DNA from: Fuerstiella sp.
GTDB lineage: Bacteria > Planctomycetota > Planctomycetia > Planctomycetales > Planctomycetaceae
DNA: 64,000 bases
Direction of reading: 5' to 3'
Assembly (NCBI GenBank): GCA_022843805.1
Contig: JALHMY010000036.1
Span: 1-64,000, forward strand
The notes below the pieces were generated by a model that had not been told where the DNA came from, ran no database searches, and saw only the letters and a program-made list of their open reading frames with translations. This document shows positions 1 to 7,459 of this stretch, piece after piece. The position numbers and the translations under genes are program-made. The first letter of the stretch is position 1, and each line of letters opens with the position of its first letter.

Positions 1-60
1 GGTTGGGTTTCAGGCTTCGTCATTCGTCATCGACGGGGTGTCCCGTCTCTTCCTCACTCC

Positions 61-519
61 TTGCCTGAAACGCAACCACAAACGTCGCGGCTCATGCAGG
101 TTTTGTTAGGGGTTCTTAGTAGCATATGGAAACTGACACCAGCGAATAAGGTTCATCCGATTCTCGACGCCTGCGTGGAGGTGTATCTGGATGAACTTGA
201 CGAAGACGGGCAGGTGAACTTCAAGGGCAAGGCCAGGGCGTTCAACGACCAGTTCGGCGGGTTGTTCAACGATCCGAAGGCGGTGGAAAAACGCATCATG
301 GATGTGATCCCGCCGAAGGTGTCCCCCGACCCGGCCTACCAGAACGCAAGGCATAACTCCGACCAAAAAAAAGCTCGCATCGAACACGACAAGGCTCTCA
401 AGCGAGTGATCACGGCGATGTTCAACAACAACGCTCAGATGTTTAAACAGTTCCAGGACAACGACGCGTTCCGCCGCTGGCTGACGGATACCGTGTTCGG
501 GATGACTTACGAAGAATAA
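61..519 (+). pseudogene. Remnant of type I restriction enzyme R subunit (HsdR), internally deleted
   Basis: The 152-residue frame joins two blocks that I recognise from the C-terminal third of HsdR-type helicase/endonuclease subunits. The first block (residues about 25-62) carries KVHPILDACVEVY followed by GQVNFKGKARAF. The second (about 63-152) carries DPAYQNARHNSDQKKARIEH and FRRWLTDTVFGMTYEE, the usual HsdR C-terminus. In intact proteins roughly a hundred residues separate these blocks; here they abut at an ARAF/NDQF junction, suggesting an in-frame deletion between short similar sequences. The helicase motifs and PD-(D/E)XK nuclease domain are absent and no hsdM or hsdS is present in the window. 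The start shown is a TTG without a clear ribosome-binding site. It cannot be a working restriction subunit. The family assignment is from memory of the conserved motifs. Confidence 0.75.
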
Positions 520-640
520 TCTCTCGGTCCGGATCAATGGCACCGAAGTGTTGTTTCATCTGAGTGAGTGCAGGAAGTCCTAGTCAGAAAAGGATCGCGA
601 GAGACTTAGACTCGCAGTTCGTCGATGGAAAGATTTTCTC

Positions 641-1510
641 TTGGGGCGAACGGAAGATCTGCGACCGTATTCTCAACACGCTTTTTGTGTCATGACCGAA
701 TCGAAAATTGCCTGGCATATGGCAGCTGGCGGACAAATTGGGATGAATGAAGACATTGTCAATTCACGAATTGGCCCGCTTTACATTTTCGGACTCATTG
801 ACCGGAGGAAGCTGGCAATTCAAGACGTGAGCATTCTGGCTGCCTCCGAAGTCCAACCGGTTGGCGTCGTATTCCTGCTGGTGCTAAATCAAGAACAATT
901 GGCATCGGCTGTGAAAGTCCAGTACGGCTGCAGCGAGGAATCGTCATGGAAGCACCTCCGAAAGTATGTTGACCTCACAATCTCGCTTCCGCACAAGGAA
1001 CTGCGGGCGCTCAATTCATCACGGGCGGCAAGATACTTGGATGGGGAGATTAATAACGTTTTCGTAGAGATTCTCTGCGAGAGACCTTTCCAGGAAGTTC
1101 TACAATTCCTTTGTTTCTCTGGCGGAACTGCAGCGCGAGATATCAAACAAATTGCCAGGCTGGCGCTCGTGATTCATTCAACTGAATCGCCATTTCTGAC
1201 CAGGGTAGAATCAAGCCAGGTCGTGGCGTGCCTCACATTCCTGTCGGTTGTGTCCCCCTTTCTATTTGCTCGACTTCCATTGACTTACGGGCAGAAAGAC
1301 ATCGGTGATCCGATAGTACGCGAAATGCTGAAGCGAATGGGCCTCATTGGCGGAAACCTCAGTGAGGGTGACGCACAACTCTGTGCTGGAATAAAGCGAG
1401 TCTTCACCAATTTCTGTGAGAGCATTAAGGCAGCCACTGTCTTCCGGCATGACGGCCTTGAGGACAACCCAATCGCAATACTAAGCGTTGTTCAGAACCT
1501 GAATCGCTGA
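641..1510 (+). pseudogene. 5'-truncated KAP-family P-loop NTPase remnant
   Basis: The 289-residue frame lacks Walker A and B motifs. From residue about 75 it reads GVVFLLVLNQEQLASAV, then a YG, then LRKYVDLTISLP, which matches the part of KAP NTPases just after the Walker B strand (V-x-D-R-E-x-L, then Y-L-x-K-x-x-D-L-x-x-x-L-P). The following helical part with RDIKQIARLALVI matches the N-x-R-x-I-K-R-x-x-N region of the family in a degenerate form. KAP NTPases are membrane-associated ATPases, several of which act in phage defence. The start is unclear: the first frame codon is a TTG at 641 and an ATG lies at 692. It lies 120 bp after the HsdR remnant on the same strand, so both may derive from one former defence island. 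An unrelated small ORFan is the alternative. Confidence 0.55.
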
Positions 1511-2119
1511 AGCTGTGTATTCGTTCACAGTGTGAGACAGGGGTTGCGTAAAAAGTGGAGCATCTGCGATACCTCGTGTATGACACGGATCTCGGAGATC
1601 CAGCCTGAAGGACATGACGCTGGTGGTGCGAGTGTTTGATGAATCGCTGTGCGCTCGAAGTGAGGAGCAGGATCGCGTGATCGCTTATTGCGACTCGGGG
1701 CAGAACATCCGATGGATGGGAATTCAACAGAATGTCGAACCCATTTTGAATCACTCCAATTGCCATGTCGGCTGTCGATGCGCTGGGTGTGATATTCGAC
1801 AAACATTGAACTGCACTGGCAGGATGTTGGCCTGGCGAACCACAAGAACCAAGCCCGTTGAATGTGTGCTTGCACCAGTCCGGCCACCAGCAACGCATCT
1901 CACGGCTATCCCCCAGATTGATTCCAGCAGGCAACGCCGAATGCGCTTCCAAATAGCCGCTGGCGATCTGCGATCCACCCGCCGCCCTGATCTCACCGAG
2001 CTTCCTGAACAAAGCCCTATACCTTCGGCTTGACGCGATCGCGAATACAACCGCGAATTACGGATGCCACTGCACAGATTCCGTCCCTCCTTTCACTACA
2101 CCAGCGCGAAGTCAAAGGC
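1511..2119. other. Intergenic, no gene supported
   Basis: About 600 bases with open frames on both strands (for example 1614-2033 plus, 1425-2012 minus), but none gives a protein-like composition or a motif I recognise. The translations are rich in Cys, Arg, His and Trp in the way antisense or eroded frames are. I see it as eroded sequence between the KAP remnant and the minus-strand gene ending at 2120. Confidence 0.5.
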
Positions 2120-2761
2120 TTATTGGTTAGTTGGCCTTTTTTGTAATCGGGCTATCTGCAATGCTTGATCTTCAGTGTATCCCCGTGGTTCAGTCGGCAC
2201 TAAGTCTGTGTCGTATTCGGCGTGAATTCGCTCAAGAAACTGCGGAGGAACTCCGGTCCAGTTGCCAGTTTCCAACACGCCTTCGAAACCGCGCACCAGT
2301 CGATTATTCGGTGGGAAGAATCGCAGTCCGTACACAGTGACATTTGGGCGTGAAGAGCCAGGCCTGCCACAGCAGACCCATAGATTTTTACATTCATCGA
2401 CGGAGACGAACCAGTTGACACCAGAGGAAATGACGCCACCGCACTCTCTCTGAGTATCATGGAGTATACGTAATGGAATGGGCGTGAACGGCACGAACTG
2501 AGTTGTCATTCGTGGGGATCGGATATCGGCGTGGATTTCTCCGTTTTGGTCCCGGTGAATCTGCAGGGTAAGTTCAGAGCCGAATAGTCGGTACACACCC
2601 ACGCTGCTCGTAGTTTTCCCCACTGGAAGGAGTGGCAACGCATCTTCAGGCGGTCGGCGGTTGCTGATGTTGATCAATGCAAGGCAAGCGACAGCGATGA
2701 ACCCCATGCCGAGGACTGCACGCCGTCGAGGTGGTCGAAGCGAAAGAAACATCGGAGGCAT
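2120..2761 (-). CDS. Membrane-anchored hypothetical protein
   Basis: A 213-residue protein with a basic N-terminus (RPPRRRAVLG) followed by one hydrophobic segment at about residues 15-32 (GMGFIAVACLALI), so probably an N-terminal signal anchor with the rest outside the cytoplasm. The soluble part has no domain I recognise; it contains four cysteines, two of them adjacent (CC), and a C-terminal segment with EPRGYTEDQALQIARL. The ATG at 2761 is the first in frame. It is the second gene of a probable pair with the membrane protein at 2829-3365, 67 bases upstream on the same strand. Composition is protein-like and unlike the surrounding eroded DNA, so I take it as real. Function unknown. Confidence 0.65.
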   Translation of the reverse strand: MPPMFLSLRPPRRRAVLGMGFIAVACLALINISNRRPPEDALPLLPVGKTTSSVGVYRLFGSELTLQIHRDQNGEIHADIRSPRMTTQFVPFTPIPLRILHDTQRECGGVISSGVNWFVSVDECKNLWVCCGRPGSSRPNVTVYGLRFFPPNNRLVRGFEGVLETGNWTGVPPQFLERIHAEYDTDLVPTEPRGYTEDQALQIARLQKRPTNQ

Positions 2762-2828
2762 TTGGCAGAGTCCTTTCCTTGCCAGCGAACGACGACGCTA
2801 ACCTGGTTGCCGCGAGCGAGCGTCCATT

Positions 2829-3365
2829 TCAAAAGGCCACAGTCGGCAACTCGGGTTCAGCGATTTGTTCTGCATTCGTTTTCGCGATTGCCTTACGCCA
2901 AAACAATTGATTCAACATCTCGAGAGCCAGCAGTTCTGTCACAATCGTCGAAATAACAGCGACTAAAAACGTAGCATGAGGATAAGGCGCAGGGGTGTTG
3001 AACTGCACGGTCATGAGGTTCATGTAGAACAGATGAAATGGGAATGTAGCGAAGCCAGCGATACAAAACGACCACCAGACTGGGCGCACCATGCGGCCGA
3101 TTGTCAACGCACGAATTACAGTGTATGCAGCAACGTAGGGAACGACAGACAACCAAACCCCCGGGTCAGTGAATGGGTGAAAAAAAATGGGCCACGCACT
3201 GAGTCCCTTAGCATAATGTCCCGTAGCATAAACGAAACCACACGCAGTTCCGATGAGGTAAAAAATGGAGAACAGGAGGACCTGCCGCAGCAGCTGTTGA
3301 TCACGAATGCGCACAGGCTCACGTGTAGAAGTCTTCGGCGGTACGAACGGATTTGAGTCATTCAT
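2829..3365 (-). CDS. Four-helix integral membrane protein, function unknown
   Basis: A 178-residue protein opening MNDSNPFVPP. Short N-terminal NP(F/Y)-x-P leaders of this type are frequent on planctomycete hypothetical membrane proteins, from general knowledge. Four hydrophobic stretches follow: about residues 28-48 (LLFSIFYLIGTACGFVYA), 68-88, 98-120 and 133-152, consistent with a four-span inner-membrane protein. The cytoplasmic tail is acidic. No catalytic motif is visible. The ATG at 3365 is the natural start. The inverted-repeat cluster at 3414-3517 lies directly upstream and is the obvious place for its promoter or operator. The gene at 2120-2761 probably belongs to the same transcript. 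Confidence 0.7.
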   Translation of the reverse strand: MNDSNPFVPPKTSTREPVRIRDQQLLRQVLLFSIFYLIGTACGFVYATGHYAKGLSAWPIFFHPFTDPGVWLSVVPYVAAYTVIRALTIGRMVRPVWWSFCIAGFATFPFHLFYMNLMTVQFNTPAPYPHATFLVAVISTIVTELLALEMLNQLFWRKAIAKTNAEQIAEPELPTVAF

Positions 3366-3413
3366 GCAAACTCATCCTTGAAGCAACGCAACTCACGCAG
3401 AACTCTGAATTAC

Positions 3414-3517
3414 ACGCGGCGTGTGATATTGGCCAAGAGGGGAAAAAACACGGGCGAAAAGATGGTTAGTTCCAATATCACACGGCGCGTTCAATATCAG
3501 ATATTGGACGCGCCGTG
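3414..3517. repeat. Cluster of related inverted repeats upstream of the 2.8-3.4 kb gene pair
   Basis: Two nested dyads share one core. Dyad A pairs CGCGGCGTGTGATATTGG (3415-3432) with CCAATATCACACGGCGCG (3472-3489), one mismatch in 18. Dyad B pairs CACGGCGCGTTCAATATC (3481-3498) with GATATTGGACGCGCCGTG (3500-3517) around a single A, again one mismatch in 18. The word GATATTG or its complement therefore occurs four times, each time next to a GC-rich half. The right arm of A overlaps the left arm of B, so the two hairpins would exclude each other. It sits 50 bases upstream of the minus-strand start at 3365, where an operator or an RNA switch would lie. Function is inferred only from position. 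Confidence 0.6.
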
Positions 3518-3736
3518 GATATGACGGTATCAACATGCCTGAGGGGTGTCAATTTGAATAAACTCGTAATAGGCTGCGAATCGACATCTCACGAGAATGC
3601 CTGATCTCACTTCTTCGGCAGATGGGTGATTCTCAAAGGTCGGCATCGGTTCGGTTGCAGCTTGTTCGAGCTGTGGAGTTCTATCAGAACTTTGTTCTGC
3701 AACGTTCGGTTCCAGACCTCAGTGATGTCCGCTTGA
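3518..3736. other. Intergenic; one doubtful 40-codon frame
   Basis: A plus-strand frame from the ATG at 3622 to a TGA at 3742-3744 would encode 40 residues ending VPDLSDVRLIA. It has no clear ribosome-binding site and no recognised family. It could be an eroded upstream piece of the recombinase fragment that follows, but I do not see a match to the N-terminal core-binding domain. Confidence 0.3.
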
Positions 3737-3946
3737 TTGCATGATGTAGATCTAACCGCTGGTTTCGGTTCGGTCTGGCTTCCCTATGCGTTCGCACGCA
3801 AGGCTCCCAGCGCCGCATATCAGTTCGAATGGCAATTCCTCTGTCCCGCCTCGAAAATGTCTGTTGATCCGCACGACAGAGCCAAACCCTGCCTTACGAC
3901 GCCTCACAAACCTCGCAAGAGATCCTCCAAAAATTTTCCCAACTGA
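3737..3946 (+). pseudogene. Fragment of an integron-type tyrosine recombinase (IntI-like)
   Basis: Residues about 3-50 read DLTAGFGSVWLPYAFARK, then P-S-A, a W-Q-F, then PASKMSVDP. This matches the segment that sets integron integrases apart from other XerC/D-like recombinases (typically D-L-x-x-G-x-G-x-V-x-L-P-x-A-L-x-x-K-Y-P-x-A, then W-Q-Y-V-F-P-S/A, then DPR). The catalytic R, HxxR and Y that should follow are missing: after residue about 50 the frame turns into unrelated Lys/Arg/Pro-rich sequence and stops. No upstream N-terminal domain is found. It is therefore a short internal relic. Its presence suggests the neighbouring small ORFs could once have been integron cassettes, although I find no convincing attC site. 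Confidence 0.6.
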
Positions 3947-4080
3947 AACAACTCAGCAAAAATCAATATAGCGGAATTCCGCTATCGTCACACACAACAA
4001 CCAACAGGAAACCGCACGGGCCCAGACCACCCTTTTTTGCCCCCATGGCGCCCAACTAAAAATAACTCAACGAAAATGAA

Positions 4081-4098
4081 ATGCGTCAATTGACGCAT
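4081..4098. repeat. Perfect 18-bp palindrome
   Basis: ATGCGTCAATTGACGCAT is its own reverse complement. It lies 19 bases before the ATG of the small ORF at 4118, where an operator for a dimeric regulator or a short hairpin would fit. No T-run follows it, so it is not a typical terminator. Confidence 0.5.
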
Positions 4099-4117
4099 CT
4101 GCACCGTCACACCACCC

Positions 4118-4294
4118 ATGGACGATTCAACTCTCAAACCGCTCATCTACCGAATTCCCGATGAACCCTTCGACGTCAAACACGCCACCTGGATGGCAAT
4201 GGCCGAAATACACCCAAACGACCCCGAATACCACCAGCTCATCCTCAACCGCGTTTGCGAACTCACCGAACGACAACCATCACCAGAACTCTAA
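4118..4294 (+). CDS. Small hypothetical protein, 58 residues
   Basis: Frame from ATG 4118 to TAA 4292-4294. It begins MDDSTLKPLIYRIPDEPFD and ends CELTERQPSPEL. The composition is balanced and acidic, with a plausible helical core (residues 22-50, including WMAMAEIHPNDPEYHQLIL), unlike the random frames around it. No family recognised and no strong ribosome-binding site. It lies between an integron-integrase relic and a second small ORF, so a former gene cassette is one reading. A chance frame remains possible. Confidence 0.4.
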   Translation: MDDSTLKPLIYRIPDEPFDVKHATWMAMAEIHPNDPEYHQLILNRVCELTERQPSPEL

Positions 4295-4475
4295 CGCGAA
4301 ATCGACACCCACGAACCGCGAAATCTCTTCTCAACAAATTTCGGACAGTGAAACAGCTCTCCGAAAAAGAGGATGGCGGAATTAAGCCATCCTCGCCGTA
4401 ACACCGACGCAACTGACAGCTGCGCCTGCCAGCGATTCGACCTTTCCAAAACCATTTCAGAGAGAACTGCGGGCC

Positions 4476-4670
4476 ATGAAACCTTACGGTACCGGAGAAA
4501 CGTGCAGAATTCGAAATAAGAAAACCGCACGTCAGGCCGGCAAGAAAGAATCGGCAGAACAAACCCGACCACTAAACGGCTGGGAAGACGTTTTCGTCTG
4601 CCGGCGATGTGGCGATGTCACCTGGGAACAGGATCGCAGCCCCGGAACATATGAATGCAACTGCTGTTGA
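4476..4670 (+). CDS. Small putative zinc-ribbon protein, 64 residues
   Basis: Frame from ATG 4476 to TGA 4668-4670. The first 35 residues are basic and look disordered. The C-terminal part carries VCRRCGDVTWEQ, a spacer, then YECNCC, that is C-x2-C then C-x-C-C, which could bind one zinc ion. No family recognised. The orderly C-terminal motif makes a real gene more likely than chance, but the upstream ribosome-binding site is weak. It is in the same orientation as the 58-residue ORF at 4118, with about 180 bases between them. Confidence 0.4.
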   Translation: MKPYGTGETCRIRNKKTARQAGKKESAEQTRPLNGWEDVFVCRRCGDVTWEQDRSPGTYECNCC

Positions 4671-5823
4671 ATCACCACCCACAACATCCAATCTGTAGTC
4701 CGAAAATTCTCTTTCTAAAAAATTTCACGGGACCATGTAGGGGCTACCTCCGCAGTCGAGCGGCCCGAGCAGGTGGGGGGGTCGGGCAAAAACCTGCGAT
4801 CGGCCTCCAAACCAAGGCTGACACGCTCATTCATGACCACCGAACAGAATCGCGCGGCCCTCAAAGCAGCCCCACCAAGCCGCAAAAGGGATCAATGATC
4901 CCCTCCATGGCGTCGACGAGCACCCCATGCGGACAGCAACCACCACAAAACGGCCCATAATCCACGTGTTGGGCCCATCCCGGGCAGCCTCGATGCCTTT
5001 GATGCAGCCCAGCTGGCGAGGGGTGGCAGGGGATTTCAGGTTTTTGAGGACGAACAGACCGGCGACCACTGCACGCTCACACGGATACTCGCAGTGTTTG
5101 AGAGAAATATTTGCGACACGCAATTTGTGTGTCACGCCCACAGAACATTGGGGGTTCGCTCCGTGCGGGATCACCGGCCGACCATCACGCAAGCACGAGA
5201 GGCCGAAACGCATGAAAGAACCAGAAGAGAAGACCTTTTAGTCCACTTTCCCATATCCATCCTGACCCGCATCCCGGCTTTGCTTTGGTTCAAGGTCCGT
5301 TCCGGCTGTGATCTGCCCTTCCCGTCTCTCTCCGTCCAGAGTATCGAGTCTTTGATGCGCTCTCAGGGTTAGGTGCCATGGAAACGGGTGGCGAGCATCC
5401 TCCCGATCTCATAATTCCCACGTAATCTTCGTGTAAACACCTGTTGCGTGATTGTGCCGGCGACTGGCATCTCTGAGCCTCTCTCAGTCCTTCTGGGAGC
5501 CACTTTGGCAACAACCACATCTCTCCTGTCACGCCCCTCGAATCGCTCCAGCATGATGTCTCCTTTTGATTCCGTTTCGCTTGTTTCCAACAAAGCAGCC
5601 AGCTGGCATTTCACCTGCGTCCCAAAGTGTTCGTCTAAGTTGGTGCAAAGTTCTTCAGGCAACTGCTGCTCAATCCGGTCAATGATGAAGGATTCACAGC
5701 GGATACTTCTCGAAATACGCCTTCACGACATTCGTCTATGATATCATTTGATGCCGAAGAACGGACTTCTCTTTCCTGGTTCTGTGGCCCTTTAATCTTT
5801 ATGGACGGCGATCTGTTTACAAT
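4671..5823. other. Long gene-poor intergenic stretch with one doubtful minus-strand frame
   Basis: More than 1.1 kb without a convincing gene. The best candidate is a minus-strand frame at 5369-5662 (97 residues), whose first half (EELCTNLDEHFGTQVKCQLAALLE) has a protein-like amphipathic pattern and continues open a further 18 codons upstream, but it has no good start codon and no recognised family. Frames at 4655-4960 and 4827-5213 look like noise. The GTTRRRY words at about 4968 and 5369 have no paired RYYYAAC partner at attC distance. Confidence 0.4.
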
Positions 5824-7206
5824 ATGCCTGATTCATCATCAAAACTTTACGAACTGCTGACCGCGTCCGTCCAGGAGTGCCAGCTGCGAAAGGCAGTGTT
5901 CAGTAAACCTCGATCCGGCTCCAATGCTCACCTGCGAGTTGACGTACGTCCTGTTCGACTCAGGTCAGAGGCAGTAATTCAGTTTACGACTCGCACTCGT
6001 ACTCAGGAATTTCACCAGAATCTGTCGCCAGAGCTGGCAGTCCAGGAATTATTGAGACTCGCCAGGGAAGAATATCGGGACATTCGAATTGAAGTCCCGT
6101 CGGCTGTCTGGGAGGCCCGCTTTTCAAAGAAGAACGATTGCTTCCTAACGAAACGTGAACTGAAAAATGCGAAGACGCAGCAGCCCGACCTTCATCAGCC
6201 CCACAGGAAATTGCCTTCCAATCCTGCTGTTTCCGCGAGTCCCACAGACACAGACCGTGACTCCGGATGGCAATTCCCGATCGCCGATCATGATCGACCT
6301 CGATCCTATCTGATACCGGACGGAGTACCCTGCCCCTTTCTCATTCACCTCGGAGTGATGACATCAGAAGGACAGGTGCGGGCAAAATACTACCATAAGT
6401 TTCGGCAGATCAATCGCTATGTGGAGTTCATACATGACGTTGTCAGAAAGCTGCCGGAAGACCAGACAATTCAGGTGGTCGACTTTGGATGCGGCAAGAG
6501 TTATCTGACATTCGCGACCCATTACCTGCTGACGAAAGTCTGCGGTCGGGACTGCTATGTTGTCGGTCTGGACCGCCGCAGCGATGTTGTGGAATCCTGC
6601 CGATCGGCCGCCGATGCGATCGGTCTGAAGAACATCGAGTTCCACATTGCTGAAATCTCCAGTTTTGAGCCTGTCGGCCCCGTTCATCTGGCGATCTCGC
6701 TGCATGCCTGCGATACCGCAACCGATGACGCGATCCTTCAGGCGATTCGATGGAACAGTGATGTGATCCTGGCCGTGCCATGTTGTCAGCACGAACTTGC
6801 AAATCTGCTGAAGAAAACCGCCATGCCCGTCATGCTGGAACATGGAATCCTTAAGGATCGATTCGCCGCGCTGGCAACCGATGGAATGCGTGCGGCCGCA
6901 CTCAGCTCACTCGGATACGAAACTCAGGTCGTCGAATTCATCGATATGGAACATACGGCAAAGAATCTGCTGATCAGGGCCTTCAGAACTCCGACAGCAG
7001 ACAAATTACTCCGTCGGCGAGAGAATACGCAGTCCGGCGCGAATTATGACGATCTCACCGAAAACGGCCCGTCTTTGGAATACGAGCGGCTGCTGGAATT
7101 CCGCAGACAACTGAATGTTGGTCCGCTCACTCTGGAACGCAATCTTTTGCAGCATGGGATGCTGAAACCGGGCCGGGTTGCTGAGGACAATCCTTCAACG
7201 CTCTAA
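5824..7206 (+). CDS. Class I SAM-dependent methyltransferase, Methyltransf_32-like
   Basis: A 460-residue protein. The central part holds a Rossmann-type methyltransferase: motif I is VVDFGCGKSYLTFA (residues about 218-231), followed by VVGLDRRSDVV (motif II with the acidic ribose-binding residue), HLAISLHACDTATD (about 297-310) and AVPCCQHE (about 317-324). The DFGCGKSYLTF and LHACDTATD pair with a CC-H-E motif is typical of the Methyltransf_32 group, which includes METTL25/RRNAD1-like enzymes thought to act on RNA. Residues 1-110 form a separate conserved N-terminal domain, and a Pro/Ser-rich linker covers about 120-155. Substrate unknown. ATG 5824 follows a poor ribosome-binding site. It is monocistronic and convergent with the cytochrome operon. 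Confidence 0.8.
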   Translation: MPDSSSKLYELLTASVQECQLRKAVFSKPRSGSNAHLRVDVRPVRLRSEAVIQFTTRTRTQEFHQNLSPELAVQELLRLAREEYRDIRIEVPSAVWEARFSKKNDCFLTKRELKNAKTQQPDLHQPHRKLPSNPAVSASPTDTDRDSGWQFPIADHDRPRSYLIPDGVPCPFLIHLGVMTSEGQVRAKYYHKFRQINRYVEFIHDVVRKLPEDQTIQVVDFGCGKSYLTFATHYLLTKVCGRDCYVVGLDRRSDVVESCRSAADAIGLKNIEFHIAEISSFEPVGPVHLAISLHACDTATDDAILQAIRWNSDVILAVPCCQHELANLLKKTAMPVMLEHGILKDRFAALATDGMRAAALSSLGYETQVVEFIDMEHTAKNLLIRAFRTPTADKLLRRRENTQSGANYDDLTENGPSLEYERLLEFRRQLNVGPLTLERNLLQHGMLKPGRVAEDNPSTL

Positions 7207-7433
7207 GGCGAGCGGCAGTTAAAAACATACCAATCATCGCAGCAGATGGAAGTTGAGCCGAGAAAAGCTCGGCAGGAGCCTAGTGCTCTGTCAAGCTTTG
7301 AATTTCGGGTAGTGGACCTTGCTAAAGGTCCTGTAGCGATGGGATCTTTGGCAAGATCCACTACATTCAACCCGAACTCTTTGTCTTGACGGAGCACTAG
7401 CCCTCCCGGTAAATACAATCTTGCCGCTCGCCT
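7206..7433. repeat. Nested palindromic repeat element in a convergent gap
   Basis: Three nested inverted repeats lie between two genes that end towards each other. Outer arms: AGGCGAGCGGCA (7206-7217) and TGCCGCTCGCCT (7422-7433). Middle arms: TAGTGCTCTGTCAAG (7281-7295) and CTTGACGGAGCACTA (7385-7399), one mismatch. Inner unit: GTAGTGGACCTTGCTAAAGG on plus (from 7309) and its near-copy on minus (7342-7364, GTAGTGGATCTTGCCAAAGA), each itself a short hairpin. A small GCCGAG/CTCGGC hairpin also lies at 7257-7273. A further copy of the inner unit with its flank recurs at 62629-62670. It looks like a miniature repeat family placed where it could end transcription from both sides. Confidence 0.75.
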
Positions 7434-7459
7434 AACATTCTTCGACAACCAGGAAATCA

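Noticed and set aside
106-543. Minus-strand 145-codon frame opposite the HsdR relic
   Set aside because: It is a shadow of the plus-strand frame, whose sequence matches HsdR motifs.
1425-2033. Overlapping frames of 139 and 195 codons on both strands
   Set aside because: Neither has a recognisable motif, balanced composition or ribosome-binding site; both look like eroded DNA.
4960-5375. GTTRRRY words that could be attC core sites after the integron-integrase relic
   Set aside because: No matching RYYYAAC core with inner paired arms lies at the expected distance on either strand.
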